Shown here: piece by piece, positions 49,003 through 62,852 of the stretch
How the letters are laid out: each line of letters begins with the position of its first letter
How positions within the stretch are numbered: the first letter of the stretch is position 1
Source: Seriola aureovittata
Taxonomy: Eukaryota; Chordata; Actinopteri; Carangiformes; Carangidae
Length of the DNA: 64,000 nt
Direction of reading: 5' to 3'
Assembly (NCBI RefSeq): GCF_021018895.1
Contig: NC_079375.1
Coordinates: 13,982,732 to 14,046,731, forward strand
The notes under the pieces: generated by a model
What the model was told of the DNA's origin: nothing
What the model saw: only the letters and a program-made list of their open reading frames with translations
Databases searched by the model: none
Translations under genes and position numbers: made by a program

Positions 49003-52000
49003 CTTATGGGAGAAGTGCAAACAGACAGTCCTGCCTTAGTAAAGGTCAGAGCTGCAACCTACACCTCTCAAATCCCAGTCTGGCCCTGATGGGACCGGGG
49101 TTCCAGTCGTGCCTAGAGATGCTTGTGGTAAGGGAGAATTGCAGTGAGAGTGAAGTGGCGCTCTACTTCTGAACTGCATTGCTTTTAGAGGTTGTCAGCA
49201 CCAATAGTTGTGTGACAGATCTGATCTAACTTTGTGTAGTGGCTGTGACTCGATGTGTTTTTAGAATGACAGGCACGCTGGGACAACAGCAACTACCATC
49301 CGCTACCGAATAGGAAAGAGTTTCAGTGTTGTTCTCAAAATTGTTGTTATGTACGCTTCATAGGTGTAGAGAGGTTTGTGTTAGAATGCTCCAAGAGTAC
49401 AGCAAAAAGTTTTAGCTCTCTTTATGGTGCACAATGGTGGTTTTCCAAAGTACCATGTAACGAATGACCATCATCATCGAACTTTGGCTGTGTGAATGGC
49501 AGACAGGGGAGGAGAGGGGAGGGGGATAGGGTTCTGAAAGGCCCCCCAGCGTCAAAGCCTTAATAATCATGTGAGCAGCGCTGGACTTCATTACCCTCCT
49601 GTTCGACAGGCCGAGTGCCAGCCTGGATTGCTGGCTGGCTGTGGCAAGGTCAACGGCGGAGGAAAAACCAGTTACTGTGTTACTCTGGAGCGGAATGGAG
49701 AGGGGCGGCCATCTGTCAGCTCAGGCCTGCCATACCCGCAGAGCAAATGGACACGGGCGGCCAGAGGAGAGGCCACAGACACCCACAGAGCTAAACCCAG
49801 TGAGCATAACACTGAGGCATGGACACAGATCCAGCCAAAGAGATGGGCCTTGGTACCACTAAAACACATATATACACACACATAGTGGAGAAGATAGGGC
49901 TATCTCCAAGAAATTTGGCAGCGGGTTGTGTGTGTTTATGCATGTTTGTTTTTAGTGTCAGTGCACTATTGGGCCCCTACTGTTTTAAGTCCAGATGGCA
50001 AACCATTTGATAAAAAGTTGATAAAAGTTTTACATGGCTTGCCAACGGTAAATGTTTTAATCATAGTGTTCCTTTATGAAGACAAACTAACTGCAGAAAA
50101 TGTAATCTTAGCCTTTACACCAGATTTTACATTTCAGCAGGGACCACAGGCCAGTTAGGGGATCTGGTGGAAGCTCATTCCTTACGACAATACAAACAAC
50201 GCCGCCATTTGCGGTATTCTCAGATGTCATGCTCTTCCATATCCTACTCTAGTTTTAGTGTTTCACCTTGCTGGCTGTTTGTCTGCGTCTGAGTCGAAGC
50301 GACCCTCTCTGTGAGGACCTTTACGATGCCCTCTGGCCAAAGTGGAAGAACCCTGTGGAATGTTCCAAAGCTCTCTAATAGGTTTCAGGTGCTGCGGGCC
50401 ACCGGCCAGCCCCCCCACCATCACCCCACTCTGTGTGTCTTGTGTGATAGGACTCCCTGCTCAACAGTCAAAGCGCCGCCATTTCTCCTCTAAAAGAGAG
50501 AGGGCTGATCTACGAAATGGATACTCATCGTTTAGCGTAAAATCTTTACTTGTTTTTACAATAGTTGTTATTAACTCTTTTTTTGGTTCACACTGAGCCT
50601 CGTCCGTCTCCTTTAGCTTACGTTTAATCACCGGTGAAATGAGAATGTAGCAATCCCCTGTGTTACACATGTGGTCGAAGTTGAGGCAGAAATGCAATTT
50701 GCATCTCTACCATCCCACAACTCAGCACAGATAGAGTTCCTCCTTGTTTTCCTCCTGCGCCGAGAGTACCGACCCCGCCGGCTCGAGCGTCAACGTGCTC
50801 CGGAAAACAGGGAGATGGTCCTGGGCGATTCCCCTTCACATTAATGGAAATCACACAGGAACTCCCTGGATGAAAGCTTTATTAGTTATTAAGGTTTAAT
50901 GTTGATATCAGTGCTTATATGTTTACTGGAGTGCACGGTGCTGCTGATGTGGAATTGTCAGAGAGGTGCAGATTTAGTAAGGAATTAGTGTACACCCAGG
51001 ATTTAATTAAGGGGATCTATTTCCATCTTGTTAGAAAGAGATAATGTGGGTACTGCATGCATCATAGGTTACTATATTAAATGCTACTTCCTGTAACAGC
51101 ATTATATCCACTACAGTAGTGCTAGTAGATTATAGAATGGAAACAACATGCTATATTTAGCTGGAAGGTAGCGTAGCTTTAAGCACATGAGCTCTCACTG
51201 TACATAAAAATACATTTTTTATTTCAGGTTACATTTTTGCTTTAGGTTTCTGTGACAGTCATTAGAGGTAAAATGGTCACACTTCCACTCTTTTCATACG
51301 TCTTGTTCTATTTCCAACATGACAGTGGAGTGTGAACACTGAAGCGACATGGCCTCTTTGTCTTTCCATTTGTCCCACCACTGCCTAGAGACGTAAACCT
51401 TAAGCCACTCACTCTCTGATTAATCTTTAACATTTATAATTACTAATTAAGTTAGTAAGAGACTTTTAATGTAGTCCTCCTTCAATGGGGAGCAGAGAGG
51501 ACAACAGATCATTAGCTTCAATAATGAATGCGGATGAGACAGATAATGGCCTATGATAGGTGAATACTGACAGTTATATTAAATGAGGCGAGTATATGGG
51601 AAATGCTGTGTGCAAGTAGCACTTCATGGATTCAAAGGCACGGGGAGACAAGGTGGTCAAGTACTCCACTAACTCCAGAAAGACCTTAAAGCATGAGGAA
51701 ATCGTAGCGATAGTCTGTACTAATTGAAGCGTATATCTGTGATACAGTAAAGTCTATTTCAGCATGCAGTTTGTATGATACAATGCATACCTGCGGTGGT
51801 AACTCTGTCTGGTTTTATTTATTCGTTCACACTAGTTTCATTGAGTTTTTGGTCTCCCTCATGTCTTCGGTGTATCTCATTATCACATTATTACATTAGT
51901 GTCTGCATTATCCTGGTGGCTGTAAGTTGCTGCCCATTAAAAGAGTCATTTCATCTCCGTTTTTTTACCTTAACGACGATGCTTCTCTGGCACATTTCGT

Positions 52001-53689
52001 GAGCCTTCCCACTTTGGGGAAGGTGCTTATGCCATAATGATTATTATCATTAAGAAGATATTAATGTGCTTAGTGTTTGCGACCCAGCTGCTCATCATGG
52101 CCTGAGTTCCCTGCCTGGGAGGGGAGGAGAGCTGCTGCCAAAACGGACAGTGCACGTAGGCCACCGCCCACCTGTCCAGAGGTTTCAGGGTCGGTGGAGG
52201 TCACACCTACCTACCTCCCTGCCCTCTGCTGAACTGGAGGAGGGATGGCTCGGAACATGAAATTGGAGGAGATGAATTGTGCTATGTGTTGGGGGGCGAA
52301 GTTAAAAAGCGCTACTGGATGAATTCAAGTGATTGTAAGCATCTTCCTCTAATGTCAGCATGCATATTAATTATAGTTATGTTACTGTGCTGTGAGGGGA
52401 AATGTATGTTTTCCCTGCAGACATTCATGCCACCTAATTATTCATTGAATTTCAATGTTGTAGCAACAGAGCACTAATATTACTTTTTTTTTTTTGGTTG
52501 GTTTTTTGGGGGGGTTTTTTGCATTAAATCTGACTTTTGCAAATAATTTATTTAGTTTCTTTAATTGTGTTAATTAGCCAAAAACGGACTTTCACAAAAT
52601 CTACACATTTTTCCGTGATAGAAGAGGGACAGCGGCAGGATGTCGCGTGATGACTCTTGTTTTGAAGCATCATGTACACACAGATAGACGGTGTGTGGAG
52701 CTGAAGGCAGCCTGGCTCAGCATCCTCCAGTCTCTCAGTTTCAAATTGCTGCTTCATTAGGGCTTGGAAAAGAAACCCATGGTTACATTTAATCAAAATC
52801 GGTATGGCAGACCCACATAATCAATCACAATCCTTATCCAATATGCTACGTTCTGTAACTACCAAGCTGGCTTGGAGAAAAGTCAATTATGGCCCCTCTC
52901 TCTGCTCCTCTGCCGGGGTTGTGATATTATACTGTTTCTGCTGTTGTTTTCATTATGCAAACATGGACTGTGTGTGCATCTCACACGTACAGCCTTTTCC
53001 TATTCATGCAGCTATTTCTTATTTTCCCTTTCTATTATACTGCTAGTTCTTGTATGATACATGGACTGGGGGTTTTGTTGGGGAGTATGATGTGCCATAT
53101 CTGGAATAATCAAATTAACTATTAATGATTTTTGCTCTCAAACTAACACTTGTGTTACACAGTGGGCTGCAGTCAGTGATGCTGTTCATATTTCATATAT
53201 TTTGTGTCCATATGGATCCGTTCTCACTATCTCCCTCTCTCTGCGAAATCATTTACAGTTTGTTTCTATAGACATTCTACTTTCTCACCCCACATCCCTG
53301 AGTACATTTATGTGAAAGCAAACACGCATACACACGGCGCACTAAGACACACGCACAGCCACACACACACAAACACTGTAAACACGCGCGCACACTCATC
53401 ACTCAATCCATCAATCCCTTTTTTTTTCCCTTCTTTTCGTCGTCTTGTGTGTTCTTTCTCCCTACCTTTTCACTTCAACGCTCAGCCTCGCGCACAGTCA
53501 ACGTGCTCCACATAATACACACAAGCTGGGAGACACACACACAGGCACGCACACACAAGGTAGCTAGGTTGGTGGGGGCCATGGCTGCAGCTCTTCTGCG
53601 CAGTCCCAGAGTGGCTCCCGGGGCTCGGCTGCCAGTTGTTTGCCAGCGTCTCCGGGTGGAATTCATTCAAATTAAAGTGGTGGAATGAG

Positions 53690-53840
53690 GCCCGAGTCCC
53701 AGAATGCCTCGTCCCTCTCCTTCATCAGCATTCCGCCGATGAGAGTAATTAAAGCAGAAATTAATTCTGCTGTAAGCAGAGGAGCCACAGAATAACTGAT
53801 ATTAGAGGCTGGATGATGAATGCTTGGCATCAAGGGAGGT
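53690..53840. promoter_or_regulatory. Candidate conserved element with palindromic TTAATT core
   Basis: Unique sequence with GTAATTAAAG followed by the inverted repeat AGCAGAA (53753-53759) and TTCTGCT (53765-53771) around ATTAA. Homeodomain-type cores are doubled within 25 bp. Conservation is untested. Confidence 0.3.
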
Positions 53841-56096
53841 CTCAGGGGAGGAAGGGGAAATTCACAGATCTCTTTTTCTCTTTCTTTCTTTCTTTCTTTC
53901 TTGCTTTCTCGCTGTCTTCCTTTATTTTTCTGTCGTTCCACTTTCCCTCTCGTTTGCGCTCTTTGCCCACTCCTGTGTTTTTATTTCTTTGGTTTATGTT
54001 GTCTGCATTTCTCTCTCCTACTGTATGTGTCTCTCTCTGTGTTGTCTGCTTACTACTTGCCCCCTCTCATCTTTACGTTTCTTTCATCCTCCGTGGCAAC
54101 ATTTGTCCTTCCGTGCCGCCTAAAGATTGCCACAGAGAGCTGAAGCCATTGGTTTTAAGCATGACTGAAGACATCACCGCTAAGCCTCCTCTCTCAGTAA
54201 CAGTATTTCACATTCTGTCAGCACTGGTGCTCTCATTTTCAGTCAACAGGCATATTAGAGTGTACTGATGCTGCAAATGCTAGCACTTTGTTGTTTGTCA
54301 ACAGAAGCCAAAATGGCAAGTGCTTCCAGGTGAATTCTCGGCTATGATACCAGGGGCATACTATTAAGTGTCACAGATAAAAATATAAATCAATGTAATT
54401 GTTAATCAGAATGAGAGTAACCATAGAAATGCATAATCATTGAATTAAACTCCAGAGTGGCTCGGAGCTAAACACTGTGTATTATTTTCACGACAGACTG
54501 CGTTTTTTCTCAGGCATAGTTTGAGACTGAACCTTGAAGCTCTCCAGATGATGTGATATTCTACCCAGGATGATTCAATGATCCCCCACATCCCCTGACA
54601 CTTTATTTTTGGAATAGCACATCTTTAGCAAGAGCAGTCACAAGACTGAAAGACAAACACCTGAACTCTTGAAACACTGAGGCTGCATGAGGCTGTCAGA
54701 CTGTTTTCCTCTCTCAGAATCAAATGGAATTGAACAAAGGTTAGCTCTTTGGGGCTTTATGGTAATGTGATATACGATGCTGCCATGGAATTTGCCAATG
54801 CATGTCTTAGCACTGTCTGACTCTAAGGAAGGAGTGAATGGTAATTACGCTGACCTCTGCCCCTCCCTCTCTTATTCTGCCCTCTGGGTAAAAAGCCTGA
54901 GGAGGTAATAAACAATAGATAGATTTGTCTTGTTTGTATTGCAGCTGCCGCAATCTTAATGACACACGAGATTGGTGTCTATTTTGGAAATAATACATGC
55001 CAAGATCTGCAGGTAGTTGTTTTGCATTTTTAATTGGTTTGTGCAAGAATATCTCAATCATATGTAAATGAATGGAAGCTCAACCTGAGAGTTACTGACT
55101 GTTATTAAGAATTTAGCAGGCTGGCATGGAGCTGAAATACAGAATGAATGATTAGAAACCATAAAGGGCCCCCGAATGCAGAGGAGATGTAAACTGGAGA
55201 CGGAACCAACCACAAACCTGTTGATGAGGCCAGGTTGTGAGGTTGAAAGGTTTTGAGGGAAGACTTCACCAGCACTGCCAAGTAATGCTAAATCTTGAGG
55301 GGACAGACTGGCAGTATCTTCCCTGCTGTTTTACACCTGGGATTTTAACTGTAGATACATTGTACATGCCAACAGAATGACCCACCATACCTCTAATGTA
55401 TTGTACTTACCTTATACGCACACATGATGTTTTCATTCTAAGATACAAGATATACTTTTTGAAAATCGCCATATGAAAGCACAATATTACCCCCCTCCTC
55501 AATCTTCCGTGTCATTTGGCAGCTTCTGTTTCCAGTCTCCCTTTTCCTTTATTCGTTTTTTTTTGGAAAGATGATATGAAGCGTGCAGCAGAAATAGTAA
55601 TCATACATTTCCTCTAAATTATTTAGTTATGGTGTCTTTTTATAGAGACAAGGTTTACCTGTGGTCCTTACTAAAAGCTTGGTACTTAGCAGCAGTTTTC
55701 AGAGTGTATCTCCGCGGTGGATCATATTGCTGTAGTGCGTGATATTTCTCTCTATCATTCCAAATGGCAATGCCGTTATGAACAGGGAGGGCACATCTTG
55801 ATGTGTGCCATCCTGGAAATGGCGGCAGCATTGTTTGTTTGTCTGCTTTGTTCCGTACACCAATAAAAATACACTCAAAATGAAACCTTGGTATAACGAT
55901 GACCTTAAACGCAATGACACTCTTTCCCATAACATTGTCCTGTCCAATAGTCCAGAACTCCCTTAAGAGGCCTTACAGCAAGTCTAGGAGGAACCAAATG
56001 AGAGAGAAATCGATTACTTTCCTCTCTCCACTGTCTCTGCCCTGGCTGAATTACTGAAACAAGATGCTGCACTTAGAGGAGTCTTTGGAGAGGCAA

Positions 56097-56099
<3 letters not shown>

Positions 56100-56140
<41 letters not shown>
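56100..56140 (+). repeat. GA microsatellite (41 bp)
   Basis: Pure AG dinucleotides inside a purine-rich segment. Confidence 0.97.
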
Positions 56141-56147
<7 letters not shown>

Positions 56148-59100
56148 AGAGACAAACACTTTTAGGGACATGGGTGCCATTTAGACTAGGACCATCTTCT
56201 CACAGAAAGCCACTAAAAGCAGTGAATGATCCTCTTCCTGTCCCTGGCTGGGAGGTGGTTAGCCTCCTGTGGTTAGGTGAATACAGAACATACACTCAGG
56301 TTTGAGGTCAAGGCAAGATCATTAAAAAGAATATTAATTTCTGATGCCCGAGCGTGCCAATCGCACACATGCAACTGTACCATTCATGATTGACTTGGAC
56401 CTAAGCATACCACAGTAATGGGGTGTCCAAAACCATGGGACCAGGCCACATGGACGAAATCTGATGTTGTTTTCAGACTTCCTAATGTCAAATGGGTTTT
56501 GTTTAACACCCACACCAGATTTTAATGTCTGAACTATGAAGATGAAAATGAATCCCGCTCGTTTGGTAGACAGAACGTGGTGCTTAAGGGACCCAATCCC
56601 TGTAAGTGCCATTAAGTGGAAATTGCCGTTCACATATTCCAGTGGTTTGATTAATTACACTCTCTCATGTGTTTTCATAAAGGCCCAATGAAATATGGGG
56701 AGCAAATTGCATTGTGTTCCTGTATCCTGTTATGTAAAAGCAGTTTAATTATTGACACATGTTTTGCCACCTGGCAGGGGAAAGGATGGTTGGACATGAA
56801 TAGAAATCATACAATAGATATTATGGATGGATAGAGCTAGCACTTGAGATGTCATGTGTTTCTGTATCTGTGACTCAGTTTATGTCCCCGTCTTCACCTT
56901 GCCACAGATCTCCTGCTGAAGCGGAGCACAGAGCGGTAGTGATCAGCTGGATATGTCATGGTTGTAAAGGAAGCATTTTGTGAAAGTGACTGCACTTTAA
57001 AACCTGTTTAACTTTGTGTGGCAGGACTGCTATTTGAAAGGTCTCTTCTAATAAATATGTAGTTAAAGGAGATATTTTGTGAAGGCTCCACAGTCTCTCT
57101 GGGGGATTAAAAGATCACTGCTGGCTTTGTGTGATATCTTAAGATAGCTCTTTTTGATCAGAGTACAGGCTTAGACACTGCTTAGTTACTGACACACTGC
57201 TACTTTGAACTTAAGGAAGCAATGTAGGAAGACAACAAGCAATGTCTTTATTCCCCATTTCTTACCTTTTTCTTTGTTCCTGTATTTTTCAAGAGCAGTG
57301 CCCTCTACTGCCACGGAGACTGAATAACATCAGCGTCTCAGGGCAGTCAGACTCCCTTCTGTTGTAGCCAGTAGTACTTAGGCTTCACTCTATTCTGTAT
57401 TCTACAGTGTATGTGGAGGTATTAGCTCATAAAACCCTCCTACTGTCATATGAACCCGCTGCCGTCCCCAAGCTCTATATGAACAGCAGGGCTCTGATAC
57501 TTAGTCCCAAGCTGTTCCTGTTTGCCCAAAACGATCAGGCCTGGCCTCGTGCTCTCTACCTGATCTAGTTGACTGGGCTGTGTAAGTTAGGTAGGCAGTC
57601 CCTGTCTCCATCCCCCTCCTCCCTCCCAATATGCACTTGGACCCGGGCTCAGGCTGCACCTTTTGTGTTCCACAGGGATAGGGGGGCCAGATGGAGGAAT
57701 TTGATTAACCAGCAGTGGAGGACCAAATGTTCAATTGGATACAGAACCAGTTGGAAGGCGGGAGGGAGCGAGGGATGAGGCGGGGTAGAGGGAGAAATCT
57801 AAAATGGCTGGTCATGTGCGCCGGCCAACACTTTCCAAAGGGGAGCCCAAACAGACACTGAGGTGTAGTAATGCAGAAGCCCTTTTCCAAGTACCAGCTG
57901 GGCCTTTTAGGAGCCTCTATCCCCACAGCAGACACTCGGCAGCCTCCGAGCAGCTTGACTTTACCATATGTGGAACTTTTTTATGCTCCACCTGGTTTCC
58001 CCAGGGGACCTGTGCCGCTGGGACGCCGGAGGCAGGTGAATTGCTCTTAATGCAAGGCATTGAATCACTGGGCCAACAACATGAGGGAAGTGCCTAGGGA
58101 GAGGAAATGGATCTGCAGAAAGACTGGCGCGGACTGGCGCGACCTTGGAGCTAGTGCCTGCTGCGGAGCAGAAAACGAGGCCGCGTGACGTGTCATTGTG
58201 CCTCCACTCACCACACACCTATGATCCACTCTTGTATTTCATTACACAACATTTTGTATCATTTTACAAAGTATTTCTTTAAATGGAACTTAATCCATTT
58301 GTAGACTGGTGACTCTCAGCCTCCATTTCGAGCCTCTGTGCCACCACAGTTTCTCCCTGTCGCTCCCTTTTCCCTTTTGGCTGTTTCATATAATTGTTGT
58401 AGATTTCGCAGTATTGGTTTCGTAAATGCAGTGTGACTGTATTCTGCTGTACAGAATTTTTTCAGATTTTATTTCCATGCAAATACCAATTTCCTCAGTA
58501 ATATCAGTTTTTGTGCTTCTGCTTGGTGATAGATAGATATCTTTCTGACATAGTTTGAGTCCAAACCATCAGGACAGGTAGGTCAGATGAGGGAGATTTT
58601 AGCCTGGACTGTGGGGGTGTGGTCACTTTCCTGCCTGCACCTGTCTTACTGTGTCTGTGGCACAAAGCCAGAGGTCAGGGGTCACCACAGGGGGCTGTCA
58701 AGGTCAAAGGTTTATCACTCTCCGAGGGGTCCTGGAGCCATCACTCAGACCCTACAGTACACACGATCTGCCCAGTTGAGTTTTTTTTTTTTTTTTTCTT
58801 CCCCCACTTTTTCTAATCCTTCCAAATGGCTCAGGCAAAACTCCTGACAGCAGCAAGAGAAACAAACTGTGGGGTGTGGAGCTCTAAGCCATCAGCTGGA
58901 GATTTCACTTTGAAAAGATTCCCTTTTACTCACTGCCCTTTCCACCAATCAGAGGGCCCGCCAGAGTCCAGGCACCCAGAGCAGCTGCCCTCTGACCCTG
59001 CCAGCGGTTGTTGGTTTATTTTGTTTGGGCATTTTAGAGAGGATGGGGCTGCTTTTGACAGGTCAGGCAGCAGGACTTGGATGAGGTCTTTAGCAAAGGC

Positions 59101-61516
59101 AGCCAGAGAGGGAGAGGGAGAATTTCACAGCTCAAGAAAAGACTCGGGCTACCTCGAGCTTGTGTTGCCGTTCCACTACTACACTCATATTGCTGGAGAG
59201 GTTGTCATATTCATTGAGACATGTGGAAAATGGCCCATTTTGGGGGGAAAAGAGGGGCCATTCATGCAAAGTCAATTCCATCAAGCAGACAGAAATTCCT
59301 CGATACCCCTGTTTATGCAGCTGTGCCCTCCGATCAAATTACTCCTTCTGCCCCTTTTGCTACCCCCCACCCCAACCTCATCTGAATGTGCCAGGACTCT
59401 CAGATGGGTCTCCCACTCACTGGAGGGAGAACGGGAGAGGTAAAGATGCACGAGGGGGCACGTAACCTAGAGTTCCACCTACCCGCAGCAGTAATTGGGG
59501 CAGCGCCACAGAGCTTCCATGGGTCAGAGGAGGGGCCTGTCATGTGAGGGGCACGTAGGGGCAGGCAAAGGAGCCACGTCCCCAGAGAAGAAGTACTAAC
59601 CGTCATGCTGTAGCACCAACTCTGACAGACCGCAGGGAATGGACCCGCCGCGTCGAGCCTGTCAGCTGTTCCAGCAGCGCAGAGCGATCGTGGAGCCCTC
59701 CACTGGGACTGTATTACTGAGGGCTTTTCTTCTCTGCCTGTTTTATTTTTTGGGTGGGGAGGGCAGGGTTGCGGGTCTGTGTGCAGGAGGGGGTGTTGAG
59801 GGGTATAATTGAGAGCACAGAGGGAGCTTCGTCTCTCCATCTTATGATTTGGAGGTGAAGACAAGCGCCCTCGGGGGCCCCCTGTCAGAGCTTTTGGGCG
59901 CACTCAGTGCAGACTTCAATAAAAACACACAAAAAGAATTCCCCCACAAGGGCGCCCGGCTGAATTGCTGACGCCAATGTAAAAGATTCCGTTTTCTGTG
60001 AATCATTTAGTACACGACCCTGAGCTCTCTACACAACGTGACAATAACAGGAAACCCCCCTCTGTCCTCCTTATCGTGAAAAAAAAAATGAGAATTGCAA
60101 CAAACGCCAAAGAACGCCAAATTATTTTTTTCACACATACAATTTCACACATCGATCACCCTCTGCCACTCCTCCGTTTTCCTTTTCCCCTCCCACCTCT
60201 CACTCCTCTTTTCTTCTCTCCTCTCACTGTATTCCTGTCATGACAAATGTCAAACAGTCAGTTAGGAGGGTGTTTTTTCTTTTTGGTAACCAAGAGCTTG
60301 CCAAGTCGAATGTGCGCTGGGACAAGACTGCTGCGGAAGCATCACATTGGAGCATCAGCATCAGATATTTCTGTGAAAGTAACAGAAATGTTTGAAGGTG
60401 TTGTCACAAGCTCACAGGTTCCTGCTGTTTGTGTGCACCAGAGGGAAATGGCGCCTTCTCAGCCCTTTTGTCTCCTCCCTCCCTATTGTTGTTTTTAAAC
60501 TTATTTCTCTGTTTAGTTGTTATCACTTTTATTGTGGTTAAGAATCTCAGCATGGCTGTTTTTTGTGGGTTTTGACAGAGGGGCTCAGCGTTGTAGTCAG
60601 AGTTAAAATTAGAGGAGTTGCTTTTCTGTGTGACTTGGAGACATGTCATCTTCTAGAAGCAGTGGGGAGTCTGTCAGTCACAGCCATGGTGTGTTTTAAT
60701 CATCTCTGTCCCACTTGGAGAAGCGCTGACGGTTAGAGTGAGGGTTCCCTCCCCTGGACAATACCAGTATGCTAGAATCTCATACACTCTGATGTCAGAC
60801 ATAGCAACCAGTTAAGAAATATGAGACGTTTCTTCCTCAAGTTAATCCTGCAAATTCAATAGGGGAATCAAGCAATGTCTGGTGAATTTGAAGACATATC
60901 ACAAGTGTGTTTGAAGGTTTTTGTGATCTTTCAAAAGATATGACAGCTGGAAGGAGATTGGCAACAAAATAGCGGGAGTTTGTCACTATAATAAGAGAAT
61001 GAAGCTGATAGAATAATCAAAACCCACGACGTGTTAGAAGCTTAATGAGCGAGGGCTCCCCCCAAGCGTGCAATAATAATAGTGTTTTGTAATTATATAG
61101 CCCTTTTAATAATACTCTAAGGAATTTTAAATAGACATTTCTTTGTAAAGCAAAGTAGGTTAGACTGCAAATTATATTTTCCATAATGTTGCAGTGATGA
61201 TGGCAACTGTCTTTACAGTACGTCGCCGAGAGAGACAGAGAGAATGCACAGCCAGGATACTGTACAGCAGAGTCAGGCTGCGCATTCCCTTAACCCTGTG
61301 CAGAATTGGCCACCACACTACACCCATCCAGCTCGCTCTCCTTTAACCCCAGCCCCTGTCTGAGCATGCTCCCTGCAGACCTCTTCAGAGATATGGCCTC
61401 TCATTTCTGAGAGCATCCTCTGACAGTCTTAATGGACAAGTAGTCTCTCTACAAGGCCAGGAGAGCTCTCGCTGAAAAGACCACTCTGGGCATGTCTGGG
61501 ATAAGTACTGTTTTCT

Positions 61517-61517
61517 C

Positions 61518-61552
<35 letters not shown>

Positions 61553-61558
61553 TCTCTC
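61517..61558 (+). repeat. CT microsatellite
   Basis: CT dinucleotides with a single TAT interruption. Confidence 0.97.
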
Positions 61559-61639
61559 GTCTAAGGTTGTGTTTATGGGCCGAAATTAAACGTAGCTGTC
61601 AGACGGCAGCAAACACGGAAGGAGAGGGGGGAGAGGAGG

Positions 61640-61900
61640 ATCTTTCGATGCTGTATTTAACTTAGATAACAAACTCTGTAGAAAAGTGACACAGAATCTG
61701 TAATTATAGCAAAAAATATTAAGACATTAAAAGATATATTAGAATTATAAAGTCGTGAAATATGAATCTTAATCATAATGCTCTACTAATTGTACTAATT
61801 GCAGTTGGAGTTTGGAGATTTACATATATTTTAGGTATTTAATGTTCGCCAGAGTGACGTACGCCACTAAATTGAGCTTTAAACAGAAGTACTTAGAAAA
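61640..61900. promoter_or_regulatory. Candidate conserved AT-rich element
   Basis: Very AT-rich but non-repetitive: GTAATTATAG, AATCATAATG, CTACTAATTGTACTAATTGC (two TAATTG homeodomain cores 10 bp apart), then GTGACGTACG, which has a CREB/ATF-like TGACGT core. No open frame crosses it. This reads like a vertebrate conserved non-coding element, untested. Confidence 0.33.
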
Positions 61901-62744
61901 ATATTCCTACGAGCCCCCAAGCAATTAATCCAGCTGCCTGCCTTTGTCCACCTACCCATTGTGTTCTTTGTAAAAACCATTCTCTTATACCTCCACTTAC
62001 TCCATCCTTTGAGACGCCATTGGAAATCCAGGGCTCTGAGTTGAACCCACAGTTGGTTTAAGTGTAATGAAATGTATGTCATGTCTCTGGCTCTCTCCCT
62101 CTGGCTTCCCCTCACCCCTGGCCCCCTGAAAGCACTGCCTTTGACAGGAAGGCCTCTGTGGCTTCTTCTGCAGTGATCTTTAGCCCCTTCAGGTCCCATT
62201 GACTATTTCAGGACGTCCCTGCGATTTGAGGGTGGACTCAACCGTTCACGCATGCTTCAGAGCATTGACTGAGGAGAAAAATAGACAGAGCGATGGAGTG
62301 GAAGCCTCGGACAGCTAAACCGGCCCTCTGGGAAATCCTACTCTGATGCCTGGCCGCATTTAAAAAAAAAAAATAACAAAAAAAAAAAAAAACAGATAGC
62401 CTCTGCTCTGATAGTATTTATTAATGTTGTACAGTATGCTTACTGAAAAACACCAAGTTGGAAGTGTGTTTCTGTTCGGTGTGTGGTGCATAATATAGCA
62501 ACAGAAGTCAGGTGCAGTTTCTGTATAAGGACCCAAGCTGAGCCATTCCACATGATGCACATTTAAATTTAAACATATATTGACTCAGTTCCTAGTACCT
62601 GTTTATTTATCATAGATTCAATCTTTATGCAGATGAGGATGAACAGATCATGCATGGAACACTTACTTTGCATCTGTATGTGCGTCTGCTCACGAGGCTG
62701 CGTATGCGACTCACCTGAAGCTTTTGTGGGTGTGGGTATGTGAC

Positions 62745-62852
<108 letters not shown>

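Noticed and set aside
53581..53688. 35-codon frame starting MAAALLRSPRVAPGARLPVV, resembling a mitochondrial presequence
   Set aside because: No continuation after the stop and no credible donor before it; arginine-rich N-termini arise easily in GC-rich sequence.
58826..59443. Plus-strand open frame of 205 codons in intron 5
   Set aside because: No recognisable domain, no supporting splice or start context, and composition like the surrounding intron.
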